From positions 1,240,001 through 1,304,000 of the forward strand of contig JAZGUH010000533.1 in NCBI GenBank assembly GCA_037893225.1: 64,000 nt of DNA. The letters are read 5' to 3'. The stretch is from Hippasteria phrygiana. Lineage: Eukaryota; Echinodermata; Asteroidea; Valvatida; Goniasteridae. This document shows, in pieces, positions 30,250 through 42,210 of the stretch. A program made the translations under genes and the position numbers. Below the pieces are notes generated by a model. The model searched no databases and was not told where the DNA came from. It saw only the letters and a list, made by a program, of their open reading frames with translations. Position 1 is the stretch's first letter. Each line of letters opens with the position of its first letter.

Positions 30250-33200
30250 TTAGCGTGTGAATCCATCGTCTAAGATATGTCGTTTGTCGTCTCTAGGATT
30301 TAAAGACACTTTATTTAGAGTCACAGAGTTCATGATATGTTTATCACTTTTTAACATATTCATGTCGTGCTTATAAATTGTGCTATCGAATAAACAGTCT
30401 TTATAATTTTGATGAATTATCTTTTTTTCTACTACCGATTTTTTAACTCCTTTTGATTTCTTAATATTTTTACCATCATCCATTAAAATAGAGTACATTT
30501 TTGATCTGATGCAAACTACTTCTTTAATCAGTTTTCCACCACATTCGTCTTTAAATTTACCGATGACTTTCTTGTTTGAATCGTTGTATAAAAAGTGATC
30601 TTCTGGATAGTTAGAAAAATCGTACAAGTCGGATTGTTTTTCCATATCTTTATACACGTCCTCAGTTTTTATATGTAAAAGTAATGAATCGGTATCTGTA
30701 TATATCATTTTCACGTTTTCTCCATACTTTACTTTTAGGTGATCGTAATAAAACGCATACATTAAAAGTTTACTCAGATCTAAAATCGCCAAACCGCAAT
30801 AGATTGGTTTTCTCAAATTAACTTTGGTTTTATACTTTTCTATCATAAGTAAGTCGCACCATTCAAATATCGTCGCACACTTGTAATTGGGCTTAGCCAT
30901 CATTTTTCGAATTCTATCTTCTTCGTGCACCCTAGCCAGTTGGGCGTCTGTTCGGCTTCTAACATTTTCCATAGTCTTACCAAATACCGCGTTATTCATC
31001 AATTTAAAAAAGTCTTTTTCAAACTCTACCTTCGCTTTTTTTCTTAGCTGGGTATTCTTATCGATGTAAGATTTCATCCAAGGCATCTGTTTAAATTTTA
31101 ATATTCTATTTATCTTAGTACACACTAAACCGTGAGCGAGGTAAAATTTAAGATTTGTATAATGAAGTACGTACTTTTCTTTTTTGTAAGCAGTGCCAGC
31201 TAACTTGGTTTCGTTTGAAGTATTAGCGTTTGTTTCTATTAGTAGATCTAATTGATATGCTGAAAGCCAATCTGTGTCTATCTTTACATTTTCAGCCGCC
31301 ATAGGTAAACCGTTATGTAAGTCGTGTAAATGATCGGGATATTTTAGATCTACTTCTAAAATATATCCCCAATAGCCACCATCATCTAACTCGTGCAAGT
31401 ATTCATCGGTAAATAGAGGTAATTTCTTTTCATCGACCCATCTAAACTCACCGCATGGTAATGGTTGAGACATAGCATAGCCGTATAGATTATTAGCATC
31501 TAGGTAAGTAATATAAGAACTAGGTTTATTAGAATCGTAAGTTTCTTTTATATACTTGTTATTAGCTTTAGCATAGCGAATATCTCCTACGCTTGATATC
31601 CCTCCTCTGATTCCTTTCTCTATAAATAAGTGCTGGTCTATATCCGTTAATAATTCAAGTTTTACTTTAGAGTGTTTTAACAAAGCGTCCCAACTTAGCA
31701 ATGGTAGCGTTAAATAATGGCACGGGTCTAATCCATAATTGTTAGCCGATGTATTTCTAAAGTTTTCAAATACATCGGCTAATAATAGAGTATCTGTGGT
31801 TACGTATAGATCGTGATATTCGCCCATATTTTTAATATCAAAGATCTGCCATACTTTTTTAGCGTGTTCGTATTCTTCGTCAGATATGTCGTTATTAGTC
31901 AATGTGCTATAAAAACACTCTTTTGGTGGTAAACTAGTTTCATCAAATTTTTCAAAACTATCCATATATTCGTACGGATATACACCTTTTTTAATCAAGA
32001 GATCTCGTTTAATTAGATCATAATCAGAACTTATTTCGTTTAGAGTAAGTTCTTTTTCGCTAAATACAGGTTCGTTGTCGTCGTCACCGTCTACAGCAAC
32101 ACCGTTGGCAAAGTGCTCACCGATGGTGGTCATGAAGTCATCGTCAACGATGTCGTCGTCGTCAACGTTGTTGACGATGTCTACGTCATCGTTCTTTCTC
32201 GTCGCTAAACCGATATATTTAAACGCCTCTCTCGGGTTAGCAGCTATTAGTTTGGCTAATGAAGTAGATAAGAAATGAAACGAATCTATAAATTTAAGTT
32301 GACCTACTGAAAATGTAATATATTTTTCCGAAGTTTTAGGTATACAAGTTAGCCGACCTGTAGTTTCAGCAATGCTCTGCATAATTAAATGCGCGTCGTA
32401 ATTATCTAAATTATGAATTACGACTGGTATTTTTGTTACCCTCGGTTTTATTTGTAATTTTAAGTTGCAAGCGATGTGCGCGGCTCCTCTGTACTTACCA
32501 GTGATGTGACAATGATCTCTACATTTTCTAAACGCGTATATCTCTTTATCACACAAGTCACAAAATATTAGAGGATGTTTGCTATTCTCGCCTACTTCAA
32601 CTCTTTGAAATCTTCTAGGTTTAGGATGGTACCATATAGCGCGTAGCAAGTCTTTTTTAAGGAGTTGGCCTCTTTTTCCACTAGGTTCTCCCAATTTTAT
32701 TCCCTCGTCTTCAATGATTGTTAGTAGTTCTTTCGGAGTTTTTGTATCTAGATTGTGGTATTTAGGTTCGCAATCAAATTCTTCTCCAATTTGCTCCGGA
32801 CATTCGCATTCGCAAGTATTTTCTTTACGACTGAGAGAGTACCCACAAATCCAACAGTCTTTAGCCTTTTCATAATCGATTTTATCTTGCGGGGTAAAAA
32901 TCATATCTTTGCGTCGTTCAAATATCTCATTGATTCTATCTTTCTCTAGAGTTAAACTGGATAAAAAATCTGACGTCGCACCTTCCCCTCTATAAGTCTT
33001 AGGTTTGCCTAGAACTCTACCATCGGGTCCTATTACTATATAAGAATATCCGCAAGCGACGTGTTCGCGAGTCTTTTTGATAGATGTTGGAGGGGTGTCA
33101 TCATCGTTGTCGACGAGTGGCCGTAAGATACTTTCAAAATCTGCGTATATGACAAAAGGCACTGGCTGTCTATTTTTATAGTTTTTAAACTTTAGAATGT

Positions 33201-34539
33201 TGTTTGTTTTATCCGGTAATACCGCTACTGCGGGTTTTTCACAAATGCCTTCGCAATCTATCTCGTGTTTGTCTAGAATAGATTGTTTCGAAAAATGTTG
33301 CAGGCATCTCATACAAAAATATTTACGTCCGTGGTGACCGGTTTCTTTAGATAATAGTCTAGAGATGTTTCTTATCCAACAATAATGATTATTCTCTTTT
33401 TCAGAAAATAACAACAGATTGACGAGAGACAGATCGTTCTGCCTTTCAACGTTTTTGGTTATTTTTAGTGGGTAAATCATGCCCCCTTCATAACCAAAAA
33501 CGTTTATGGCGAGATCGTTCTGTCTTTCGATCTTGTCGGTATCTGTAATGGGCGTGGGAAATTTTACATCGGTAAAGTCTAAGTCATCATTTTCTTCGTA
33601 GATTGAAGTTTGATCGTAATGAATTTTATAATTGGCATTATTTTTAATCGATTCTTTGACAGAAGGCTTAAATTTTGGTAGGGCGGCTCTCAAACACCAT
33701 CTTACGCATTGCTGATCTTTATTTTTTATGTTTCAACCGCTAGTTTACGACGAATTGGTGGGGGTAATAGAATATAAGAACTACCTCTTATCAGCTGATA
33801 TCTAGAAACGTTGATGTATAGCGCTTTTAAATCATTAATGATAAACCCGCTTCCTTTTTCTAGAAAGTTATCAATTTTTTCGATTATAACATCCATCTGT
33901 TGTTGCACTCGTGAGTCTATCGAGTCTATCGAGTCTTGATTTAATACGACCGATTGGGGTCCTGTAAATACCCTAGTAACATCGACGTGAGTCTCGGCTA
34001 CATAATCGATTTTTCTAAAGACAATCTTAAATACGATTTGGAATTTATAGTTCCCAAATTCGTGCGATGAGTCAGCTAATGTATTTACGATTTTACCCTT
34101 GTTTTCATTTAAAAATGCTAAAGGATCGGTTTGAATTTCGTAGATGAGCATCTCATAATTACGTAAACTGTTTTTAAATTGTTTGGGTGTTGTTTCGTGA
34201 AAAACTACAATATTTAATTTGTTGTCAGGTTTTTTTATAATACCCGTGTATTGCGACCTCAAAATCCTTTTTCGTATGTTGCCCTCTCTTACCTGTGGGC
34301 TCACCCAACTTTATTTCGTTATCAGAAATTAATTTTTCCAGAGTCTTTTTAGATTTATACTGCAAATTTTTATAAAGTGTCTCATTCTTTTTTATCGCTG
34401 ATATATAATCTCGTCTGATATACGTATTACCGCGCCCTGTTGGCGCTCCTAAACGAAGAGAATATTTCTCGGTATACTTTTCTAAATAGCTTTTTTTCCA
34501 CCGCGTGTAACCTACCGCTGGTATAATTACGTTCACCAT
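30250..34539 (-). pseudogene. polB: Protein-primed family B DNA polymerase (pPolB), two frameshifts
   Basis: Replicates the element. The main frame (30250-33693, 1147 codons) has Exo I DFE (D185), a C2H2-like YFCMRC finger, two Cys clusters, CRDHCHITGKYRGAAH (endonuclease VII-like insert, about 391-406), Exo II HNLDNYDAH (427-435), Exo III TDTLLLAD (633-640), motif A LDANNLYGYAMSQP (731-744), motif B NNAVFGK and motif C YTDTDS (998-1003). Upstream, 33726-34304 carries the N-terminal domain (QQQMDVIIEKIDNF, GSSYILLPPP), separated by a frame change near 33730. A second change in a seven-base homopolymer at 34230-34236 separates it from 34225-34539. The catalytic motifs are intact but disconnected from the N-terminus. 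An Asp-rich insert at 502-519 is low-complexity. Confidence 0.95.
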
Positions 34540-34592
34540 CTTATAATAAGATATTATTATTTTTTTTTTTTTTTTTTTTTATCATTTTTTTA

Positions 34593-34840
34593 GACTGGTT
34601 TTTGGGCGATTTTTTTTAGCTCAGGAGGCCCATAATAACGTAGTTTGGGGGGTAGGCGACTAAAAAACACTTATTTTCTAGATTTTTTACTAAATTTTGG
34701 TGTATATCTATACACCAAAATCTTGCTCAATTTTAGACGAATTTTAGATGATTTTGGAATTCTTAAAATCATCTAAAATTTGATGTATATCTATACAGCA
34801 AAATTTGGGGGTAGTCTTATATGCTCCTTTACATACTACT
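34593..34840 (-). repeat. Polinton right terminal inverted repeat
   Basis: 248 bp, with the same outer and inner boundaries as the left repeat plus the extra 46 bp. A run of about 25 T residues lies just inside it at 34558-34582. Confidence 0.92.
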
Positions 34841-34868
34841 TAAGTGCCCTTTTTGCAGAGCGGGTCAC

Positions 34869-36280
34869 ATATATGATGACCTTCATGCAGGCAACACGTG
34901 TGCGGGGGCTCAGATTGATGACGTCATCAGACCGGAAGTTGCAATGAAAAGACCTTTAAACCTTAAAAAAAAAAAAAAAAAAAAATAAACCGCGACAGAT
35001 ATAATTCAGATTTTTGCTTCAGATGGCACAGCTCTCGAGCTCAAATGTGACCCGCTCTGCAAAAAGGGCACTTATGTTGCAAAATTTGAAAATAGTGTTT
35101 TATATATAGCTGGAAAGGCCATTTTATAAGCTTTCATATGGTATATGTCTGAGGTCTCTAGCATTTTGCAATCACGAGATATTTGGAAATTTGCAAGTTT
35201 GTTTTCAGGAATTTCTTGAAATGAATTGAGGAGAAACAAGCCAATTAAAAAAACAAAAAGCAAAGCAATAGATGGACGCACTCGACAAAAACACATTCCT
35301 TTTCCAACTTTACTCACTGAAATCAAAGATTTTGGTTATGAAATAGAATAATATAGGTATCAAAGATGCAACAAATTCCCTCCCTTCAAAATCACTTGTT
35401 TGAAGAATTTTTCACCCTCTTCACATTGAACGGCCCATAACTTGTATTAAAAAGCATACAGCGACTTATGTGCCCTTTTTGCAGAGCGGGTCACAAATAT
35501 CAGATTACCAGCAATCAAAGATTTATAGATTTAATCTTTGAAAATCAATATAAAATCAACCGAGAGAGATCTGATTTTGCTTTTTACGGGAATTGATAGA
35601 ATAATCCAGGGTCTTCATTTTTGATATTACGTGCAAAATCACATGACCCTTCCTTCCGGTCCAAACCGGAAGTGCCTTATAATTTGAAAGTGAAAGAACT
35701 TTCAGTCGATGTGTGTGGCGAAGTTTGAGGTAATCACTTTATAATTTATATATATGATGACCTTCAGGCAGGCAAGGAGTCAGATCGATGACGTCATCAG
35801 ACCGAAAGTTGCAACAAAAAAATTTTAAACATTCAAAAATTGCTGAAAAATCAACCGCGACAGATATAATTCAGATTTTAACTTCAAATGGCAAAGTAAG
35901 CATAGGTCTTAAGCTTTATCGTAATTACGTCATGATTACATCATCATGTATCAAATAACAAGCAATTCAAAATGAATATTTTTAATCTTTGAAAATCAAT
36001 ATAAAATCAACTGTGAAAGACCTGAAATTTCTGTTTACGGCAATTGACAGAGTAATACTGGGTCTTCATTTTTTATATTGAGTGGAAAATCACGTGACCC
36101 TTCCTTCCGGTTGAAACCGGATGTGCCTTATAATTTGAAATTGGTAAAAGATATGAACTTGCTATCAACGATGTTAGTCTTTGGCCATGCTGAACGTCAT
36201 ATAATATTTGAGCGCCCTCTAGCGGCAGGTTGAAAAATGTCCCAATTAATTTTTCAGCTTGATGTATGTGGCGACGTTTG
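34869..36280 (+). repeat. Helentron-like array, right continuation, part 1
   Basis: Resumes the unit broken at 18677, then degenerate units with the same landmarks: GATGACGTCATCAGACCG, CTTCCGGTCCAAACCGGAAG and GCGCCCTCTAGCGGCAGG (36210-36229). It contains the intact MITE at 35048-35494 and is interrupted by the hAT-like element at 36289. A run of about 20 A lies at 34967-34985. No genes. Confidence 0.7.
35048..35494. mobile_element. Intact MITE copy, 447 bp (empty-site reference)
   Basis: GTGACCCGCTCTGCAAAAAG termini in inverted orientation, flanked by AAAT on both sides. It is the same family as the copy holding the Polinton, in opposite orientation, and shows the uninterrupted TTGCAACATAAGTGCCC target. 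The short ORF within it is not a gene. Confidence 0.85.
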
Positions 36281-36288
36281 CCGTAATC

Positions 36289-37387
36289 TAAGGCTGTTCG
36301 ATATCCATTTATTTTGATACCGAAATATCGGCAGAAAAATATCGCGATATTCGATATTATCGTGATGACGTCACTTTTTTCATTACCGGAAGAACGGAGG
36401 AATAAAACAAATACATGACGGAAGTCACCACGGCATCATGAGATCGGGGCCACCGGGATCGGGCCCGCCGGGATTGAGCGGCAGGATCGGAACGGGGGGC
36501 CGGTTTGACCATGGTTTGACAAAGCTTCCCTTCGCTCGTTGAGTATTTGGAGTTTTACGACATTTACCTTCAGTTGGCTACTTTATGGCACTCCAGAAAG
36601 ACTAGCGTTTGTTTCTATTTCAGCATTGTTGATTAGTAACACAGATGATAATACCATGGACGATCACATGCGAGCTGTCAACAAACGATCGTGTCGTATA
36701 TTTTGTGAAGACGACATGACGTACATTGTACAATGTACAATGGATGCGCGGCACGTGTTTTAATCTTTTCTCAAGACGCGACGCAGTTCGCTACACGTAA
36801 CTACACCTAACTACGTGTGCCTTGTACACTGGGGAAAGACGGTGGCATTCAGTGCGGTTGCTTGCACTTGACCAAGGCTAGCAACAAAGCAACGCGCACG
36901 CGCAGATGCGCTACAGGGGTTGACCTTATTGCAAACAATTGCCATACCCCTCGAGTTCGCAAGCGTGTAGGTACGTACATTGTACACTGGGAATAAGACG
37001 TTGTTTGCACTTGACAACGTACGGCGCGGAGGGTAAATCGCGCGGAGGGTAAATCGCGCGGAAGTTAAATCGCGCGGAGCGGAGATGTCATGTCGGGGTT
37101 TAGAAAACGGTCAAAGAAAGACACATTTAGTGCATGTATGTATTTTTTTATTCCTCCATGGTACATCATGATACAATATATACTATTCCTACCGTCCAAT
37201 AATTGGAAATAACTGGAATTGAGCAAAGTAAACTGGACAAATCCACACGTAATGCGGCCAAAAGGAACATATATCGCGATATTCTTCGGTATATCGAAGT
37301 CCCCGATATTCCGGTTATTTTTAAAGGGGCCGATACGATTTTCGATATGAAAAAAATATCGAAATATCGTCATATCGAACAGGCTTA
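36289..37387. mobile_element. hAT-like non-autonomous transposon, 1.1 kb
   Basis: TAAGGCTGTTCGATA start and inverted ATATCGAACAGGCTTA end, with perfect 8-bp duplications CCGTAATC at 36281-36288 and 37388-37395. It shares interior sequence with the element at 6252-7517 (for example GTGGCATTCAGTGCGGTTGC). It inserted into the GCGGTAATCACTTTA word of a Helentron-like unit. No transposase. Confidence 0.85.
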
Positions 37388-37395
37388 CCGTAATC

Positions 37396-40300
37396 ACTTT
37401 ATATAATGACATTCATGCAGAAAAGGTCGCATCTTTCGAATAATAGGCTTTTCAGTCATGTTCTCAAATGTGATGACATGATGATGTCATCAAGGTGAAA
37501 TTACAAAGCTCAATCAACTTTTTTGAGATGTCCTTTTTCATAAACTTCAGCAAACAAGCTTTTAACAATTGTTGATAAGAATCTTTCCTCATGTAATCAA
37601 ACCCGAAAAAGACCCAACACCTATTGTTATTCTATTGATTATTATTTTTCTTCTTATTATCCTTTTTCTTCCTTTTGCTAGAACTTTCTTCTCCGGAGTT
37701 GTTTGACTACATGCAAACTCATATCAAGTTCAAACTTAGTACATGTGTGCATGTCCTATTGAGGATGACGAAAAATGTAATGACGTCATGATGACGTCAT
37801 CATGTATCAGATTACAAGCAATTAAACATTTCTATTTTTAATCATTGAAAATCGATATAAAATCAACCGTGAGAAACCCGAACTTGATTTTTGTGGGAAT
37901 TGATAGTATAATTTAGGATCTTCATTTTTGATAATTTGCGTCAAATCACGTGACCCTTCCTTCCGGTCCAAACCGGAAGTGCCTTATAATTTGAAAGTGG
38001 AAAAAGATTTGAACTTGCTTTCAACGATGTTAGTCTTTGGCCAGGCTGAACTTTTCAAAAATGTGTGCGGTGACGTCAGGAAATATTCAAGCGCCCTCTA
38101 GCGGCAGGTTGAAAAGTGTTCAAAATGAACTTTCAGTCGATGTGTGTGGCGAAGTTTGCGGTAATCACTTTATACTTGATACATAGGATGACCTTCATGC
38201 AGGCAACAGGTGTGCGAGGGCTCAGATTGATGACGTCATCAGACCGGAAGTTGCAATGAAAAGACCTTTAAAGTTTAAAAAATTGCAGAAAAATCAACCG
38301 TGACAGATATAATTCAGATTTTTGCTTCAGATGGGACAGTTGACATAGCTCTCGAGCTTTGTGATAATGACGTCACGATGACGTCATCAAGTATCAGATT
38401 ACAAGCAATCAAAGATTTCTGGATTTAATGTTTAAAAATCAATATAAAATCAACCGAGAGAGATCTGATTTTGCTTTTTACGGGAATTGATAGAAAGATC
38501 CAGGGTCTTCATTTTGTATATTACTTGCAAAATCACATGACCCTTCTTTCCGGTCCAAACAGGAAGTGCCTTATAATTTGAAAGTGGAAAAAGATTTGCA
38601 CATTGTAATGATGTCAGGAATGACATTATCAAGGTCAAATGACAAAACTTCCAAAACGAACATTCCTTTGGAAACAACATGTTTCATGAACTGCAGCACA
38701 TAAGATTTTCACGATTGGTGATGGTATACAGCAGGTGCATCTTTTCTCTTTTAATAAATACAAAAAACGCCCAACACCGTGCGTTTGTTATTACAAACGA
38801 CATATATCTAGTTAGGTGTTGGGCTTCAGCCCAAAACCTATTGTTATTGTTAGAATTATTCTTATATTAATTCTTTTTTTTCTTTTTGCTAGTACTTTCT
38901 TCTCCGGAGTTGTTTGACTACATGCAAACTCATATCAAGTTCAAACTTAGTACATGTGTGCATGTCCTATTGAAGATGAAAAAAAATGTAATGACGTCAT
39001 GATGACGTCATCATGTATCAGATTACAAGCAATTAAACATTTCTATTTTTAATGTTTGAAAATCGATATAAAATCAACCGTGAGAGACCTGAACTTGATT
39101 TTTGTGGGAATTGATAGTATAATTTAGGATCTTCATTTTTGATAATTTGCGTCAAATCACGTGACCCTTCCTTCCGGTCCAAACCGGAAGTGCCTTATAA
39201 TTTGAAAGTGGAAACAGATTTGAACTTGCTTTCAGCGATGTTAGTCCTTGGCCAGGCTGAACTTTTCAAAAATGTGAGCTGTGACGTCATAAAATATTCG
39301 AGCGCCCTCTAGCGGCAGGTTTAAAAATGTTCAAAATGAACTTTCAATCGATGTGTGTGGCGAAGTTTGCTGAAATCACTTTATAATTGATATATATGAT
39401 GACCTTCATGCAGGGAACACGTGTGCGAAGGCTCAGATTGGTGACGTCATCAGACCGGAAGTGACAATGAAAAGACGTTGAAACCTTCAAAAATCGCTAA
39501 AAAATCAACCGCGAGAGATATATTTCAGATTTTTGCTTCAGATGGCACAGTTGACATAGCTCTCGAGCTTTGTGATAATGACGTCACGATGACGTCATCA
39601 GGTATCATATTACAAGCAATCAAAGATTTCTTGATCTAATGTTTGAAAATCAATATAAAATCAACCGAGAGAGATCTGATTTTGCTTTTTACGGGAATTG
39701 ATGGAATAATCCAGGGTCTTCATTTTTGATATTACGTGCAAAATCACATGACCCTTCCTTCCGGTCCAAACCGGAAGTGCCTCATAATTTAAAAGTGGAA
39801 ACAGATTTAAACTTGCTTTCAACGATGTTAGTCTTTGGCCAGGCTGAACTTTTCAAAAATGTGTGCAGTGACGTCATAAAATCTTAGAGCGCCCTCTAGC
39901 GGCAGGTTGAAAAATGTTAAAAATTAACTTTCAGTCGATGTGTGTGGCAAAGTTTGCGGTAATCACTTTATAATTGATATATATGATGACCTTCATGCAG
40001 GCAACACGTGTGCAAGGGCTTAGATTGATGACGTCATCAGACCGAAAGTTGCCATGAAAAGACCTTTAAATCTTAAAAAATCGCTGAAAAATTAACCGCG
40101 ACAGATATAATTCAGATTTTTGCTTCAGATGGCACAGTTGACATAGCTCTCGAGCTTTGTGATAATGACGTCACGATGACGTCATCAAGTATCAGATTAC
40201 AAGCAATCAAAGATTTCTAGATTTTATCTTTGAAAATCAATATAAAATCAACCGTGAGAGATCTGATTTTGCTTTTTACGGGAATTGATAGAATAATCCA

Positions 40301-42210
40301 GGGTCTTCATTTTTGATATTACGTGCAAAATCACATGACCCTTCCTTCCGGTCCAAACCGGAAGTGCCTTATAATTTAAAAGTGGGGAAAGATGTGATCT
40401 TGCTTTCAACGATGTTAGTCTCTGGCTAGATTGTACTTCACAAAAAAATTACCGGTGACGTCATAAAATGTTAGAGCGCCCTCTAGCGGCAGGTTGAAAA
40501 ATGTTTAAAATGAATAATCGCCTGATGTGTGCCGCGAAGTTGGCTGAAATCACTTTATAATAATGTAGATAATCAGCTTCATGCTAAGAACAAGTTGAGG
40601 TGGAGAAATATTGATGACGTCATCAGACTGGAAGGTAAAATGAAAAGACCTTTAAACCTTAAAAGATTGCTGAAAAATCAACCGCGAGAGATATAATTCA
40701 GTGCAGTTCGGGACCGTTAGGTCGGTCTGGCGCCCTCCCTTTCGTATTTTTTCCATGAAGCTGTTGAGGGCAGCATTGCAATGTGACGTTATGTTATAAG
40801 AAAATAAATTTGCTGATTAGTGAGAAAGCCGTACATTTCCCATACCGTTGATCCCCGTCCGGGGCTCCACACGTCAATAACAAAGTCATCAATATATGTT
40901 ATGTGATTATTGTTCTATGAATTATACCTGTTAAAGTACCCTCAAGGAGACACTTTGTCATCATTTTTTATACCTTAGGGAGACAAATGCAAAAAAGCAC
41001 AAAATCAAGCAAATTTTTGAAACGTCATTATGTGATGAGGTACAAAACACAAGGTTTTCATATTTGCCGATTAGATGTTAGTCTCCGGTAAGACTGCTTT
41101 TCAAAAAATGTTACCAGTGACGTCATAAAATACTCGAGCGCCCTCTAACATGGCCTCAATCCGTCATCCGACTCACAACAAAATAATCAAAAACCAATCT
41201 GTTTTATTGGGTATAGTTCACTGCACATTCATTCTGTGCTTCTTTCGATTGTTGAAATCAAAATAAACCACATATGCATCTTTTCTCTAATGTATTTCAG
41301 TGTCGAACAGTCTACCAGACGTCACTGTTGGTGACCCCACGACAGCAGGAAGCAAGGCCTTCTGCTCAAGAGTACATAATTTGCTTTAAAATAATTACTT
41401 TGGTGTTTTCATGTTTCTTTTCCTAATCACTTCTTTCAACAAATGTACGTCTTAATACTGTACTTTCCTTATCCATAAATATACAAAAAACGGACAAAGC
41501 CAAACACCTAGTGTTTGTAACAACAAACTCTAGTTATTATTATTATTCTTAATTTTTCTTTTTCTAGAAGATTTTTATCCGGACTTGTTTTACTACATGC
41601 AATCTCATATCAAGTTCAAACCTAGTACATGTGTGCATATCCTATTGAAGATGTCGAAAAATGTAATGACGTCATGATGAAGTCATCATGTATCAAATTA
41701 CAACATTTTACTTTTGAAAGTGAGTTAAATTGAAAGAGAATGGTCCAAAACATAAATATACAAAAATTTGTGTGGGTAGGATAAGGGAAAGTGGGGTTAG
41801 GCTTCATGAAAGTTGCAAAAAAAAATTGTACGAGTATATGGCAATGTCTCCCAAATGACCAATTGCCGGTAATCGTTATTATTTTTCTTCTTTTCTCTTT
41901 CTATTATCAACATGCAACCTTCATATCAAGTTTAGACTAGGTATATGCACACTCTGTTGAAGATGTTAAAAAATGCAATGACGTCATGATGACGTCATCA
42001 GGTGTCAATTTACAAGCAGAAAAACCTAAAGAAATGCACATTAGAAACGTCATATCCTATGAAGTATGATATTTCAGGTTTTCCGATTTGAACATCAGAA
42101 GTTACGAACATCGTTCCCACTCTTGTTTATAGCATAAACCACATTTCCCCGAGCAGCAAAAAGAAACCCCCAAACACCTCACGTTTGTTCTAAAACAAAT
42201 GTATATCTAG
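37396..42210 (+). repeat. Helentron-like tandem array, part 2
   Basis: Units of about 590 bp within a roughly 1.2 kb higher-order unit. Conserved landmarks include GGTGTTGGGC hairpins, TTCTTCTCCGGAGTTGTTTG, TGACGTCATGATGACGTCAT, the ETS-like inverted repeat and CTCF-like sites at 38090, 39300, 39887 and 40474. Helitron-type 3' ends (a GTTTGT...ACAAAC hairpin followed by CTAG|T) lie at 38811, 41533 and 42210. Foreign sequence breaks the array at about 40702-41084 and 41150-41480. No coding capacity. Confidence 0.65.

Larger units (their letters stand above)
19107..34840. mobile_element. Polinton/Maverick virus-like element, 15.7 kb, decayed
   Basis: A self-synthesising DNA transposon and probable endogenous virus relative. 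Evidence: inverted terminal repeats starting AGTAGTATG, a 5-bp TAAGT duplication (19102-19106 and 34841-34845; Polintons usually give 6 bp), a protein-primed family B DNA polymerase, an rve integrase, a packaging ATPase, and capsid-like genes. Size and gene content fit Polintons (15-20 kb). At least seven gene-breaking lesions show the copy cannot make a full protein set as sequenced. The gene set resembles the branch found in cnidarians and other invertebrates, with several small membrane proteins and no recognisable protease. That placement is from memory and needs a search. Confidence 0.95.
18678..34868. mobile_element. MITE interrupted by the Polinton
   Basis: A roughly 0.45 kb MITE with GTGACCC(A/G)CTCTGCAAAAAG terminal inverted repeats. 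Its left part is 18678-19106 and its right part 34841-34868. ATAT flanks both ends, and host array sequence continues across it. The complete uninterrupted relative at 35048-35494 (opposite orientation) confirms the structure. Confidence 0.85.

Noticed and set aside
41150..41345. Possible LTR end followed by a primer-binding-like TTGGTGACCCC
   Set aside because: Suggestive of a gypsy-type LTR junction, but no second LTR, gag or pol is present and the left boundary is unclear.
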